Of a DNA stretch of 5,367 bases, positions 1-5,367 are shown piece after piece. Positions within the stretch are counted from its first letter, which is position 1. Every line of letters begins with the position of its first letter. The stretch lies in the NCBI GenBank assembly GCA_031280325.1, contig JAITGW010000206.1, positions 1-5,367 on the forward strand, written 5' to 3'. The notes under the pieces are model-generated. The model saw only the letters and a list, made by a program, of their open reading frames with translations, was not told the origin of the DNA and did no database searches. The position numbers and the translations under genes were made by a program. The DNA comes from Oscillospiraceae bacterium (lineage in GTDB: Bacteria; Bacillota; Clostridia; Oscillospirales; Oscillospiraceae).

Positions 1-90
1 CTCAACAGCGACGAGCCCACCCCAAGTGACATCCGCCGAGATTCCATCGGGCCCCTCTTTAGTGAAACGCGAAACCCGCTTCGATTTTGC
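1..90 (+). other. Possible TrmK (tRNA adenine-22 N1-methyltransferase) C-terminal fragment fused in frame to Nif3
   Basis: The first 30 codons, in the Nif3 frame, do not look like a Nif3 N-terminus. They contain PSDIR, followed shortly by IGPLFSETRNPL. This resembles the TrmK family segment in which a G-P-[FL]-L-x-x-E core follows the methyltransferase domain, for example the S-D-V-R...GPFLSKE-type segment of streptococcal homologues as I remember it. TrmK normally lies directly upstream of nif3 in Firmicutes, so a fragment here would fit. TrmK normally runs on for some 70-80 residues past this point, and that part is absent, as are about the first 17 residues of Nif3. A deletion, or a chimeric join near a contig end, would explain both. 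The match is short and made from memory, so the call is tentative. Confidence 0.3.
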
Positions 91-843
91 GCCCCGGCAG
101 AGGCGAAAATGGAGTTTGACAACGTCGGTCTGCTTGTCGGCGATACCGAGAGTACAGCGAAAAAAACCTTGCTGTCACTCGACATTACCTCCGGCGTGAT
201 TGACGAGGCGGCGGCGCTTGGCTGCGAGCTTATCGTCTCTCACCATCCGCTGATTTTTTCGGTTAAAACCGTAAATAATCTTACGGTCAGCGGGCGCTCT
301 CTTATGGCGCTGCTGTCGCGCGGCATTTCCGCGATCTGTATGCACACAAATCTTGACGCCGCGCCCGGAGGGGTTAACGACGCGCTTGCCGCAGCCTGCG
401 GAATCGCCGATCCTCACATACTCGCCGCAGAGGGGCGCTACGCCGACGGGCGCGAATTTTCGTATGGGCGCGAGGGCTTTCTTGCCGCCCCCACCCCTCT
501 GCACAAATACCTCTCACAGCTCAAAAAAAGCTTGGATTGCAACGGCTTGCGCTACTATGACTCCGGCCGCGCCGTTTTCCGCGTCTCTGTCGTCGGCGGC
601 AGCGGCGGCGATTATCTGGAGCGCGCGAAAGACTCCGGATGCGACACGCTCGTCACCGGCGAGGCAAAGTACAGCGCGTTTCTGCTCGCGGCTGAGCTTG
701 GCGTAAACCTCATCGACGCGGATCATTTCTGTACGGAGAACACAGTCATCCCCGCACTGCAATCACGCCTTTCCGCTCATTTCCCCGGATCGGAATTTGT
801 CATCAGCAAAACGCACGGTCAAACCGCAAGTTTTTTTGTGTAA
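1..843 (+). CDS. Nif3-like dinuclear metal-centre protein (YbgI/YqfO family), 5' end incomplete or abnormal
   Basis: This is a Nif3/YbgI/YqfO family protein, a cytosolic fold that binds two metal ions and forms hexameric toroids. Its biological role is unsettled, and the database label 'GTP cyclohydrolase 1 type 2 homolog' is weakly founded. Numbering from the Met at 109, the family signatures are all present: FDNVGLLVGD (3-12), SHHPLIF (44-50, ligands H45 and H46), HTNLD (79-83, H79 and D83), TGEAKY (183-188) and the C-terminal H206...E210 in DADHFCTEN. It is the short form, without the inserted PII-like domain of YqfO. The Met at 109 is not the natural start: the reading frame is open to position 1, and the residues before it (CAPAEAKM) match the conserved AP-x-E-x-x-M-x-FDN segment that normally lies about 17 residues into the protein. 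No ATG, GTG or TTG exists in this frame upstream of 109, so the true start is outside the window or has been lost. The gene ends at TAA 841-843, convergent with the nitroreductase gene. Confidence 0.9.
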   Translation, partial: LNSDEPTPSDIRRDSIGPLFSETRNPLRFCAPAEAKMEFDNVGLLVGDTESTAKKTLLSLDITSGVIDEAAALGCELIVSHHPLIFSVKTVNNLTVSGRSLMALLSRGISAICMHTNLDAAPGGVNDALAAACGIADPHILAAEGRYADGREFSYGREGFLAAPTPLHKYLSQLKKSLDCNGLRYYDSGRAVFRVSVVGGSGGDYLERAKDSGCDTLVTGEAKYSAFLLAAELGVNLIDADHFCTENTVIPALQSRLSAHFPGSEFVISKTHGQTASFFV

Positions 844-962
844 TACGCGCAGCTGTCATATGCATAAAATACAACCGCTCCGGCGTGCAGACAAGCGTTG
901 CCGCACACGCGGATTTCTCTTTCAGAAGCTCGGATACAGGTTCCCAAAATCCGCGCCCATCC

Positions 963-1469
963 TCACAGCAACAGTTCGCTCAGAGGCTTACGGTCTGTGT
1001 GGAAAGGCGACGGCGCGGCGTCCGGAGCGCCGTATCCCACGGGCAAAAGCGCGATCGGCGTCAGCCCCTCCGCAAGACCGAACGCTTTGATGAGCTTTTC
1101 CGGGTTGAAGAACATCACCCAGCACGACGCAAGCCCGAGCGCCTCCGCCTGAAGCATCATGTGCGCGGTGACAATCGACGCGTCCACCACGCCGGAGTTC
1201 ACGCCGTCAAACGGACGCCTCCACGTTTCCGCACCGTCATAACAGATGACAAATACGACCGGCGCGCCGTATCGGCACGGAGAGCAGTCGTCGATTTTCG
1301 CAAGCTCCTCCGGCGCGGAGACGATTTTGATTCTCTGCGGCTGGCTGTTGTGCGCCGTCGGCGCGAGGCGCGCGGAGGCAAGAATCGCGCCGAGCTTTTC
1401 CCTCTCCACCGGCGCGTCCGCGAACGCGCGGGTCGAATAGCGATTTGTGATCAGCTCCTGAAATTCCAT
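963..1469 (-). CDS. FMN-dependent nitroreductase family protein
   Basis: This is a 168-residue small nitroreductase-fold flavoprotein. Such enzymes use FMN and NAD(P)H to reduce nitro compounds, quinones or other electrophiles, usually as cytosolic homodimers; the substrate cannot be read from sequence. The N-terminal FMN-phosphate motif R-x-S-x-R is present (R10, S12, R14), followed by P-T-A-H-N-S-Q-P (37-44). The central helix GVVDASIVTAHMMLQAEALG (93-112) is typical, as is the GYG turn (145-147) before a C-terminal RKPL (160-163). Length is normal for the short subfamily. The start is supported by AAGGGAG (complement of 1478-1484), 8 bases before ATG. The gene lies 23 bases after the rmuC stop on the same strand, with no promoter between, so it is probably the second gene of that operon. 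It ends at TGA (963-965), facing the Nif3 gene. Confidence 0.9.
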   Translation of the reverse strand: MEFQELITNRYSTRAFADAPVEREKLGAILASARLAPTAHNSQPQRIKIVSAPEELAKIDDCSPCRYGAPVVFVICYDGAETWRRPFDGVNSGVVDASIVTAHMMLQAEALGLASCWVMFFNPEKLIKAFGLAEGLTPIALLPVGYGAPDAAPSPFHTDRKPLSELLL

Positions 1470-1477
1470 GATAAAAA

Positions 1478-1484
1478 CTCCCTT
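1478..1484 (-). promoter_or_regulatory. Ribosome binding site of the nitroreductase gene
   Basis: Read on the minus strand this is AAGGGAG, 8 bases before the ATG at 1469. It sits inside the 23-base gap after the rmuC stop codon (1493-1495), so translation restarts from its own site rather than by overlap coupling. Confidence 0.7.
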
Positions 1485-1492
1485 ACAATAAA

Positions 1493-2617
1493 TTATTTGT
1501 CAATTCCCGCCGTAAGCTCCGGCTTTGTATACTGTTTCGGCTGCCACTCGATGAGCTTCGCCTCCGCGATGCGCTCCTTTTCAAGCCTGTCCGCCATGCG
1601 GTTGACCTGCGTCAGCACATTCGATTCCAGCGACGACGCAAAGTCATTGTATTTTCGCACCGTTCGGTCGAGCGACACCGCAAGCTCCGCGCTGTGCCTT
1701 GCCATTATTCCAACGCGCCGCAGCAGCTCCGCCGCCATTTCGCCAAGCTCCTTTGCGTTGTCGCTCATTGCCTGCTGCTGCCAGACAAAATATATCGTCT
1801 TCAGCACCGAGAACAGGTTCACGGGACTCGACAGCGCGACCCGCTTTGAAAACGCGTATTCCAAAAGCGCGGGATCCGCCTCCAGCGCGGCGGAAAGCAT
1901 AGCTTCGCTCGGGATGAACATGATTGTAAATTCCGGCGAAACAGCCTGCTCCCAATACATTTTTTTTGACAGCAGATCTATCTGCGTTCTAAGAGCCCGC
2001 GCGTGCTCTCGCAGCAGAGCTTTTTTGTTTGCGAGCATATTCTCGTCGGCATAATCGCTGATTTCAGACGCTTCGAGAAACTTCCCCGCGGGAACCTTGC
2101 TGTCAAGCACAATACTGCGCCCGTGCGGCATATTTATGACCATATCGGGGCGCTTGTCATCAGCTGAGGCTTGCTCCGCAAAATCCACATGCGCGACCAT
2201 TCCCGTCGCCTCGACGATTGTGCGCAGCTGCGCCTCACCCCAATGTCCGCGCACCTGATTGGATTTGAGCGCCGTCGCAAGCACAGTTGTGGTTTTCAGC
2301 AGCTCTCCCTGCCGCTCCTGCGCCGAGCGTATCGCGCTCGTCAAGCTGCCGTACTGCTCCCGCCGCTGACCCTCAAGCTCCTCGATTTTGCGCTGCATTT
2401 TATCAAGCGTGTCGCGCATCGGCGCAAGCTTTTCGGTGAACTCCGCGCGGTCGTTCGCCTCTCGCAGCCGCTCGTCATGAAACTCCGCCAGCGCGCGTTC
2501 GCGCTCCTCCGCTTTCTCGCGCAGCAGCTTATTTTCACGCGAGAACATCAAAAACGCGAACCCAAACCCTACAGCCAGCCCGATTACAAGTCCGGCAACG
2601 GCAAAAACAATCTCCAT
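1493..2617 (-). CDS. rmuC: RmuC family protein: membrane-anchored coiled coil with predicted PD-(D/E)XK nuclease domain
   Basis: This is a 374-residue RmuC homologue. In E. coli, RmuC limits inversion at short inverted repeats and is predicted to be a nuclease of the PD-(D/E)XK type acting on recombination intermediates. The order of parts is classical: one N-terminal membrane helix (about 3-25), a charged coiled coil (about 27-110), then the nuclease domain. That domain shows RGHWGE (123-128, with E128), RPDMVI (156-161, with D158) and LDSKVP (171-176, with D172 and K174), so the catalytic set looks intact. Further family segments are FIPSE (234-238), VWQQQAMSDNA (278-288) and KYNDFASSLESNVL (322-335). 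Length fits shorter family members. The start is firm: GGAGGT lies 4 bases before the ATG, with a sigma-A promoter about 27 bases further upstream. It is the first gene of an operon with the nitroreductase gene and is transcribed divergently from the glycosyltransferase operon. Confidence 0.93.
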   Translation of the reverse strand: MEIVFAVAGLVIGLAVGFGFAFLMFSRENKLLREKAEERERALAEFHDERLREANDRAEFTEKLAPMRDTLDKMQRKIEELEGQRREQYGSLTSAIRSAQERQGELLKTTTVLATALKSNQVRGHWGEAQLRTIVEATGMVAHVDFAEQASADDKRPDMVINMPHGRSIVLDSKVPAGKFLEASEISDYADENMLANKKALLREHARALRTQIDLLSKKMYWEQAVSPEFTIMFIPSEAMLSAALEADPALLEYAFSKRVALSSPVNLFSVLKTIYFVWQQQAMSDNAKELGEMAAELLRRVGIMARHSAELAVSLDRTVRKYNDFASSLESNVLTQVNRMADRLEKERIAEAKLIEWQPKQYTKPELTAGIDK

Positions 2618-2621
2618 TTTG

Positions 2622-2627
2622 ACCTCC
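2622..2627 (-). promoter_or_regulatory. Ribosome binding site of rmuC
   Basis: The minus strand reads GGAGGT followed by CAAA and then ATG (2617-2615). This strong Shine-Dalgarno sequence fixes the rmuC start and leaves a very short leader, about 20 bases, after the predicted transcription start near 2637. Confidence 0.8.
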
Positions 2628-2643
2628 GCAGTCCTTTTTTGCG

Positions 2644-2672
2644 ATTATACGCCATTTCGCGACGGATTTCAA
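2644..2672 (-). promoter_or_regulatory. Sigma-A/sigma-70 promoter of the rmuC-nitroreductase operon
   Basis: On the minus strand, TTGAAA (complement of 2667-2672) is followed by exactly 17 bases and then a perfect TATAAT (complement of 2644-2649). Five of six -35 bases match consensus and the spacing is optimal. The predicted start of transcription is near 2637. It is back to back with the rightward promoter at 2676-2704. Confidence 0.8.
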
Positions 2673-2675
2673 CCG

Positions 2676-2704
2676 TTGCAGAAAAATCTTGCAGGTGATA
2701 TAAT
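2676..2704 (+). promoter_or_regulatory. Extended -10 sigma-A promoter of the glycosyltransferase operon
   Basis: TATAAT at 2699-2704 is perfect and is preceded by TGA (2696-2698), forming the extended -10 motif TGnTATAAT. A weak -35, TTGCAG (2676-2681), lies exactly 17 bases upstream and matches consensus only in its TTG. An extended -10 often compensates for a poor -35. The predicted start near 2711 gives a leader of about 160 bases before the GT2 gene at 2872. Confidence 0.7.
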
Positions 2705-2871
2705 CCATAAAACCGCACGCCTGCTTTTGCCGCTATTTAATTTCCGCTCCGCCTTCTCAAGCGGTCGGCAGCCTCGGAGAGCGGAGACTGCAGGCTGTAT
2801 CCCTTTCTTTGAGAAAATGTTATCTAAATCTGCGGCGCCATCAGAAATAATGGAAAACAGTGAGGAAATCC

Positions 2872-3579
2872 ATGACTATCTCCCTCATCATTCCCGCGTA
2901 CAACGAGGAACGCGGCATAGCCCAAACCGCGGTCGCCGCGCGGGAATGGCTTGCCTTGCATTTCCCCGGCTCGGAGCTTATCCTCATAAACGATGGAAGC
3001 GCCGACCGCACGGCGCAGCTGCTCTCGCCGCTTGCGGGCGGACAGATGCGCCTGATTTCATACGGGCAAAACCGCGGCAAGGGCTATGCCATACGTCAGG
3101 GGGTTTTAGCGGCTCAGGGCGATTTTATATTTTACACTGACGCTGATTTGGCATACGGTCTCGACATAATCGCCGCCGCCATCGAACTTTTTGAGCAAAC
3201 CGGCGCGGATATGATACTCGGCTCCCGCCGCCTTACGCCGGACGGATACGGTAAATATACCGGTCTGCGCTCCGCCGCATCCCGCTGCTTCGCGCTGGGA
3301 ATGCGAATCCTGCTGGGACTGGCCTATGACAGCCAGTGCGGCTTCAAGGGCTTCAAGCTCAGCGCCGCGCGGGATATATTTTCCCGCTGTGAAACGGACC
3401 GCTTCGCATTCGACGCGGAAGTGCTGCTCCTTGCGCAAAGACTTGGTCTTCGCGCCGCCGAAATTCCCGTGAAAATCCTGCGCCACACTTCTTCGAGCGT
3501 CAGCCTTCTGCGCGATTCCGCCGCTATGGTGCGGGAGGTTTTCGCAATACGCCGCAGAATACGGAGGCTTGACGCATGA
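2872..3579 (+). CDS. GT2 family glycosyltransferase, dolichyl/polyprenyl-phosphate sugar synthase-like
   Basis: This is a 235-residue GT-A fold enzyme of family GT2, closest in pattern to the dolichyl-phosphate glucose/mannose synthases (Alg5/DPM1 type), which move a sugar from a nucleotide donor to a polyprenyl phosphate at the cytoplasmic face of the membrane. Numbering from the ATG at 2872: PAYNEE (8-13), NDGSAD (40-45), QNRGKG (66-71), the metal-binding D-A-D (90-92), GSRR (117-120), DSQCGFKGF (153-161) and FDAEVL (180-185). The NRGKG and S-Q-C-G-F-K-G-F segments are the most specific to this subgroup. No membrane helix is evident, unlike CsbB or GtrB. A GTG at 2860 would add four residues, but it overlaps the GAGGA (2862-2866) that serves as ribosome binding site 5 bases before the ATG, so the ATG is preferred. 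The stop overlaps the next gene by ATGA. Sugar and carrier are not determinable. Confidence 0.9.
   Translation: MTISLIIPAYNEERGIAQTAVAAREWLALHFPGSELILINDGSADRTAQLLSPLAGGQMRLISYGQNRGKGYAIRQGVLAAQGDFIFYTDADLAYGLDIIAAAIELFEQTGADMILGSRRLTPDGYGKYTGLRSAASRCFALGMRILLGLAYDSQCGFKGFKLSAARDIFSRCETDRFAFDAEVLLLAQRLGLRAAEIPVKILRHTSSSVSLLRDSAAMVREVFAIRRRIRRLDA
3563..3567 (+). promoter_or_regulatory. Ribosome binding site of the GT-C-like membrane protein gene, inside the GT2 gene
   Basis: GGAGG lies within the last codons of the GT2 gene, 8 bases before the ATG at 3576. Together with the ATGA overlap of stop and start it indicates translational coupling of the two proteins. Confidence 0.7.
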
Positions 3580-5246
3580 GCGGGATTTTCATCGCAAAGC
3601 TCCGCCGCACAGCGCCGTTTATCGTCCTGTTCGGACTTGCGTTCACGCGATTTTGTTATTTTGGATTCCAATATTTCCCACAGCTTGACGACTATATCCA
3701 ATACCACAACCTCGCGACGCAAATCGGAAGTCTCGCGGATTTTGGACGCCTGTTTGTCGCGCTTGATTTGCCGAGACACCGCCCCATCGCCGGCGCGCTT
3801 GACATAACGCTCTGGTCCTGGCTATTCGGGCTTTCGCCCGTCATCCTCACCGCGCTGTTTTCCGCCGCGCTTGCGGGGGCGGCACTGCTGTTCAAGGCGA
3901 TTTTCGTCAGAAAAATGCGCGCGGGCTACCTCATGGCGCTTATCCTCACGCTTCTGCCGCTCAATTTTGAGGGGACCTATTGGCTCTCGGCCGCATCTCG
4001 CGTCTGCATTGGTCTTCTGTTTTCCGCACTGTCGCTGTACGGGTACGTCCGATTTTGCGAAACGGGACGCAAAAAATACTTTTTGTTATATCTACCGCTC
4101 CAGCTGCTATGCTTCGGACTGTACGAGCAGGCCGCTGTCCTCACCCTTGCGCTCACCGCAATTTTCTTTCTGCTGTACGTTCGTGAGACTCGGCGCGCCC
4201 GCGCCGCCCTTCTGTCGATTGCGCTGATCGTAATATACGGAGCGTATATTATCCTCGCCCCTTCCGTGAACAAATACGCCGGACAAACCGCGGTTGTGAC
4301 GCCATTTGAAGATGGGTATTTTTCTTATTTTCTGCCCATACTTTTTGGTCAGCTGCGCTCCGTTTTCGTCAGCGGCACACTGCTCATCTCCGCAAAGGGG
4401 TTCGTGCGCGGCATTCGCATCATCGCCTCCGCTCCGAATTTTTTCTATCTGCCGATCGTCTGCGCTCTCTCCGCAGCCGCGGCGCGCCTCACGCTGCACA
4501 CCGGCGATAATCCACACAGCCACAAGGAAAAGAACGCCGCCATAACGCTTGCCGTCGGGCTTGCTCTTGCGATTGCGCCAACCGCGCCGTTTTTTTTCCA
4601 GGCAAACGTTTGGTTCTCAATGCGCGGCGCGTGCATGAGTCTCCTTGGGCTGGGGCTGATTTTCGATTGTATTGTGTCGCTCGCGCTCCGGCGCGTTCGA
4701 GCAAGGCGAACTATCACCGGAATCCTTGCCGGCATGATCGCGCTTTTGTGCTGCGTCGCCTCGGTGAGCGAGCTGTATGACTACAAGCGCACGGCGGAGT
4801 ATGACAGACTCCTCTCCGGCGTCGTTATAGCCGCGCTGTCAGATATGCCGGACACCGCCGCCTCAGCGGCGTTTCTAAACGTGCCCCGCACGTATCTTGA
4901 CGACCAAAATTTCTACTATCATGACCATATCCACGGCGTCACGGAAAGCGCCTGGGCGCTGTCCGGCGCCGTTGCGTACTATTATAATGGCGGCGGCAAG
5001 CTGCCTGCGGCAACGCCGCTCTCCCCCGGCGTCATGGCGGAGCCCTGGCAATATAACTCATTTAATCTCGCGGGCTTTGACCGGCTTTATCTCATACTCG
5101 AGGAAAACGGAGCGCCGGAGCGCGCGGTTCCCGTAACGCTCCGCCCGGATGGCCTCATTGCCGGAACGGACGGAACTATTTTCGCACGGATATGGGAGGA
5201 CAACCGCTACTGGTATCTTGAGGTATACCCCACCCACCACGGCTGA
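3576..5246 (+). CDS. Multi-spanning membrane protein, putative GT-C type glycosyltransferase
   Basis: I do not recognise a named family. The 556-residue protein starts with a basic cytoplasmic stretch (A-K-L-R-R) and has roughly 10-11 hydrophobic segments, around 13-33, 83-107, 116-130, 142-158, 168-184, 186-202, 208-228, 248-270, 288-304, 322-342, 352-371 and 379-397; a few of these may be one helix or re-entrant. About 155 mostly soluble, aromatic-rich residues follow to the C-terminus. An acidic pair D38-D39, followed by Y40, sits just after the first helix, predicted to be outside the membrane. That is where GT-C enzymes (PMT, ArnT, YfhO and others) carry their catalytic acidic motif. An R-H-R-P (67-70) follows. 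GT-C enzymes use polyprenyl-phosphate sugars, and the overlapping upstream gene encodes a likely maker of such a donor. That context is the main support for the call. The alternative is a membrane protein of another kind, such as a polymer ligase or a sensor. The start is firm from GGAGG and the ATGA overlap. Confidence 0.75.
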   Translation: MSGIFIAKLRRTAPFIVLFGLAFTRFCYFGFQYFPQLDDYIQYHNLATQIGSLADFGRLFVALDLPRHRPIAGALDITLWSWLFGLSPVILTALFSAALAGAALLFKAIFVRKMRAGYLMALILTLLPLNFEGTYWLSAASRVCIGLLFSALSLYGYVRFCETGRKKYFLLYLPLQLLCFGLYEQAAVLTLALTAIFFLLYVRETRRARAALLSIALIVIYGAYIILAPSVNKYAGQTAVVTPFEDGYFSYFLPILFGQLRSVFVSGTLLISAKGFVRGIRIIASAPNFFYLPIVCALSAAAARLTLHTGDNPHSHKEKNAAITLAVGLALAIAPTAPFFFQANVWFSMRGACMSLLGLGLIFDCIVSLALRRVRARRTITGILAGMIALLCCVASVSELYDYKRTAEYDRLLSGVVIAALSDMPDTAASAAFLNVPRTYLDDQNFYYHDHIHGVTESAWALSGAVAYYYNGGGKLPAATPLSPGVMAEPWQYNSFNLAGFDRLYLILEENGAPERAVPVTLRPDGLIAGTDGTIFARIWEDNRYWYLEVYPTHHG

Positions 5247-5286
5247 CGGAGCCTACTGAAAAAGTCGGTGCGGCGGGCAAAAATGG

Positions 5287-5315
5287 TTGCACAAGTGTGC
5301 GGGATATGGTATAAT
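5287..5315 (+). promoter_or_regulatory. Extended -10 sigma-A promoter of the gene starting at 5349, with an overlapping palindrome
   Basis: TATAAT at 5310-5315 is perfect and is preceded by TGG (5307-5309), giving the extended -10 motif. TTGCAC (5287-5292) lies exactly 17 bases upstream as a weak -35. A palindrome GCACA-AG-TGTGC (5289-5300) covers part of the -35 and the start of the spacer, the position of a repressor operator. The predicted start is near 5322. Confidence 0.75.
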
Positions 5316-5348
5316 AAGGCTAACAAAAGAGAGGCGGTGGAGAGCATC

Positions 5349-5367
5349 ATGTTGTTACATAGCAAGC
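5349..5367 (+). CDS. Start of an unidentified gene, cut by the window end
   Basis: An ATG at 5349 opens a frame reading M-L-L-H-S-K before the window ends. GGAGAG (5339-5344) lies upstream, its GGAG core 6 bases from the ATG, and a good promoter lies about 34 bases upstream of the start codon. The combination of promoter, ribosome binding site and ATG supports a real gene start. Six residues are too few to name the product. Confidence 0.6.

Noticed and set aside
109..111. ATG as the start of the Nif3 protein
   Set aside because: The residues just before it (CAPAEAK) match the conserved family segment, no ribosome binding site precedes it, and a start here would remove the usual N-terminal segment.
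901..912. Hairpin CCGC-ACAC-GCGG between the convergent genes as a terminator
   Set aside because: The stem is only 4 base pairs and the following ATTTCTCTTT is not a clean T run. I saw no convincing terminator in 844-962 on either strand.
885..2054. 389-codon open frame on the plus strand, longer than rmuC itself
   Set aside because: It is antisense to both the nitroreductase gene and rmuC, which have full family motifs, ribosome binding sites and a promoter. Its translation is rich in Arg and Ser with no recognisable motif. It is a by-product of GC-rich coding on the other strand.
2860..2862. GTG as the start of the GT2 gene
   Set aside because: It adjoins the GAGGA that best serves as ribosome binding site for ATG 2872. 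Starting at the ATG gives the usual M-T-I-S-L-I-I-P-A-Y-N-E-E beginning of the family.
2619..3140. 173-codon plus-strand open frame across the leader and GT2 start
   Set aside because: It crosses both promoters, has no ribosome binding site, and overlaps the well-supported GT2 gene in another frame.
4107..4523. 138-codon minus-strand frame and several similar ones within the membrane protein gene
   Set aside because: They lie antisense to a gene with clear membrane helices and coupling to the upstream gene, and show no motifs or ribosome binding sites of their own.
5254..5266. ACTGAAAAAGTC-like string resembling an insertion sequence end
   Set aside because: There is no matching inverted repeat, transposase or target duplication in the window, so it is not supported.

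Overview
The window looks like ordinary chromosomal DNA from a GC-rich member of the Firmicutes, probably a clostridial lineage such as an Oscillospiraceae relative. Three things suggest this: strong AGGAGG-type ribosome binding sites, textbook sigma-A promoters with extended -10 elements, and a Nif3-family gene whose upstream edge carries a stretch resembling TrmK, its usual Firmicutes neighbour. No ribosomal RNA or other phylogenetic marker is present, so this placement is an inference. No tRNA, CRISPR array or complete mobile element was seen.

Layout. Positions 1-843 (+) hold a Nif3-like dinuclear-metal protein whose 5' end is abnormal or runs off the window. It converges on a two-gene minus-strand operon (2617 down to 963): rmuC, then an FMN-dependent nitroreductase 23 bases downstream. 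About 120 bases (844-962) separate the convergent ends, with no convincing terminator. At 2644-2704 two sigma-A-type promoters stand back to back, their -35 boxes 3 bases apart. One fires left into rmuC. The other fires right into a second two-gene operon: a soluble GT2 glycosyltransferase of the dolichyl/polyprenyl-phosphate sugar synthase type (2872-3579), overlapping by ATGA a 556-residue multi-spanning membrane protein (3576-5246). A further promoter (5287-5315), with a small palindrome in its -35/spacer region, drives a gene of which only the first six codons are inside the window.

How the genes work together. The rightward pair is the most interesting part. The GT2 enzyme would load a sugar onto a polyprenyl-phosphate carrier on the cytoplasmic face. 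The membrane protein has an Asp-Asp motif just after its first membrane helix, as expected of GT-C glycosyltransferases, and could transfer that sugar to an acceptor outside the membrane. No flippase or acceptor gene is visible. The membrane protein also has a roughly 155-residue C-terminal domain that I do not recognise. The rmuC-nitroreductase pairing has no obvious joint function. I did not find a clearly new biological system. The best leads are the GT2/GT-C pair, the compact divergent promoter, and the odd start of the Nif3 gene.
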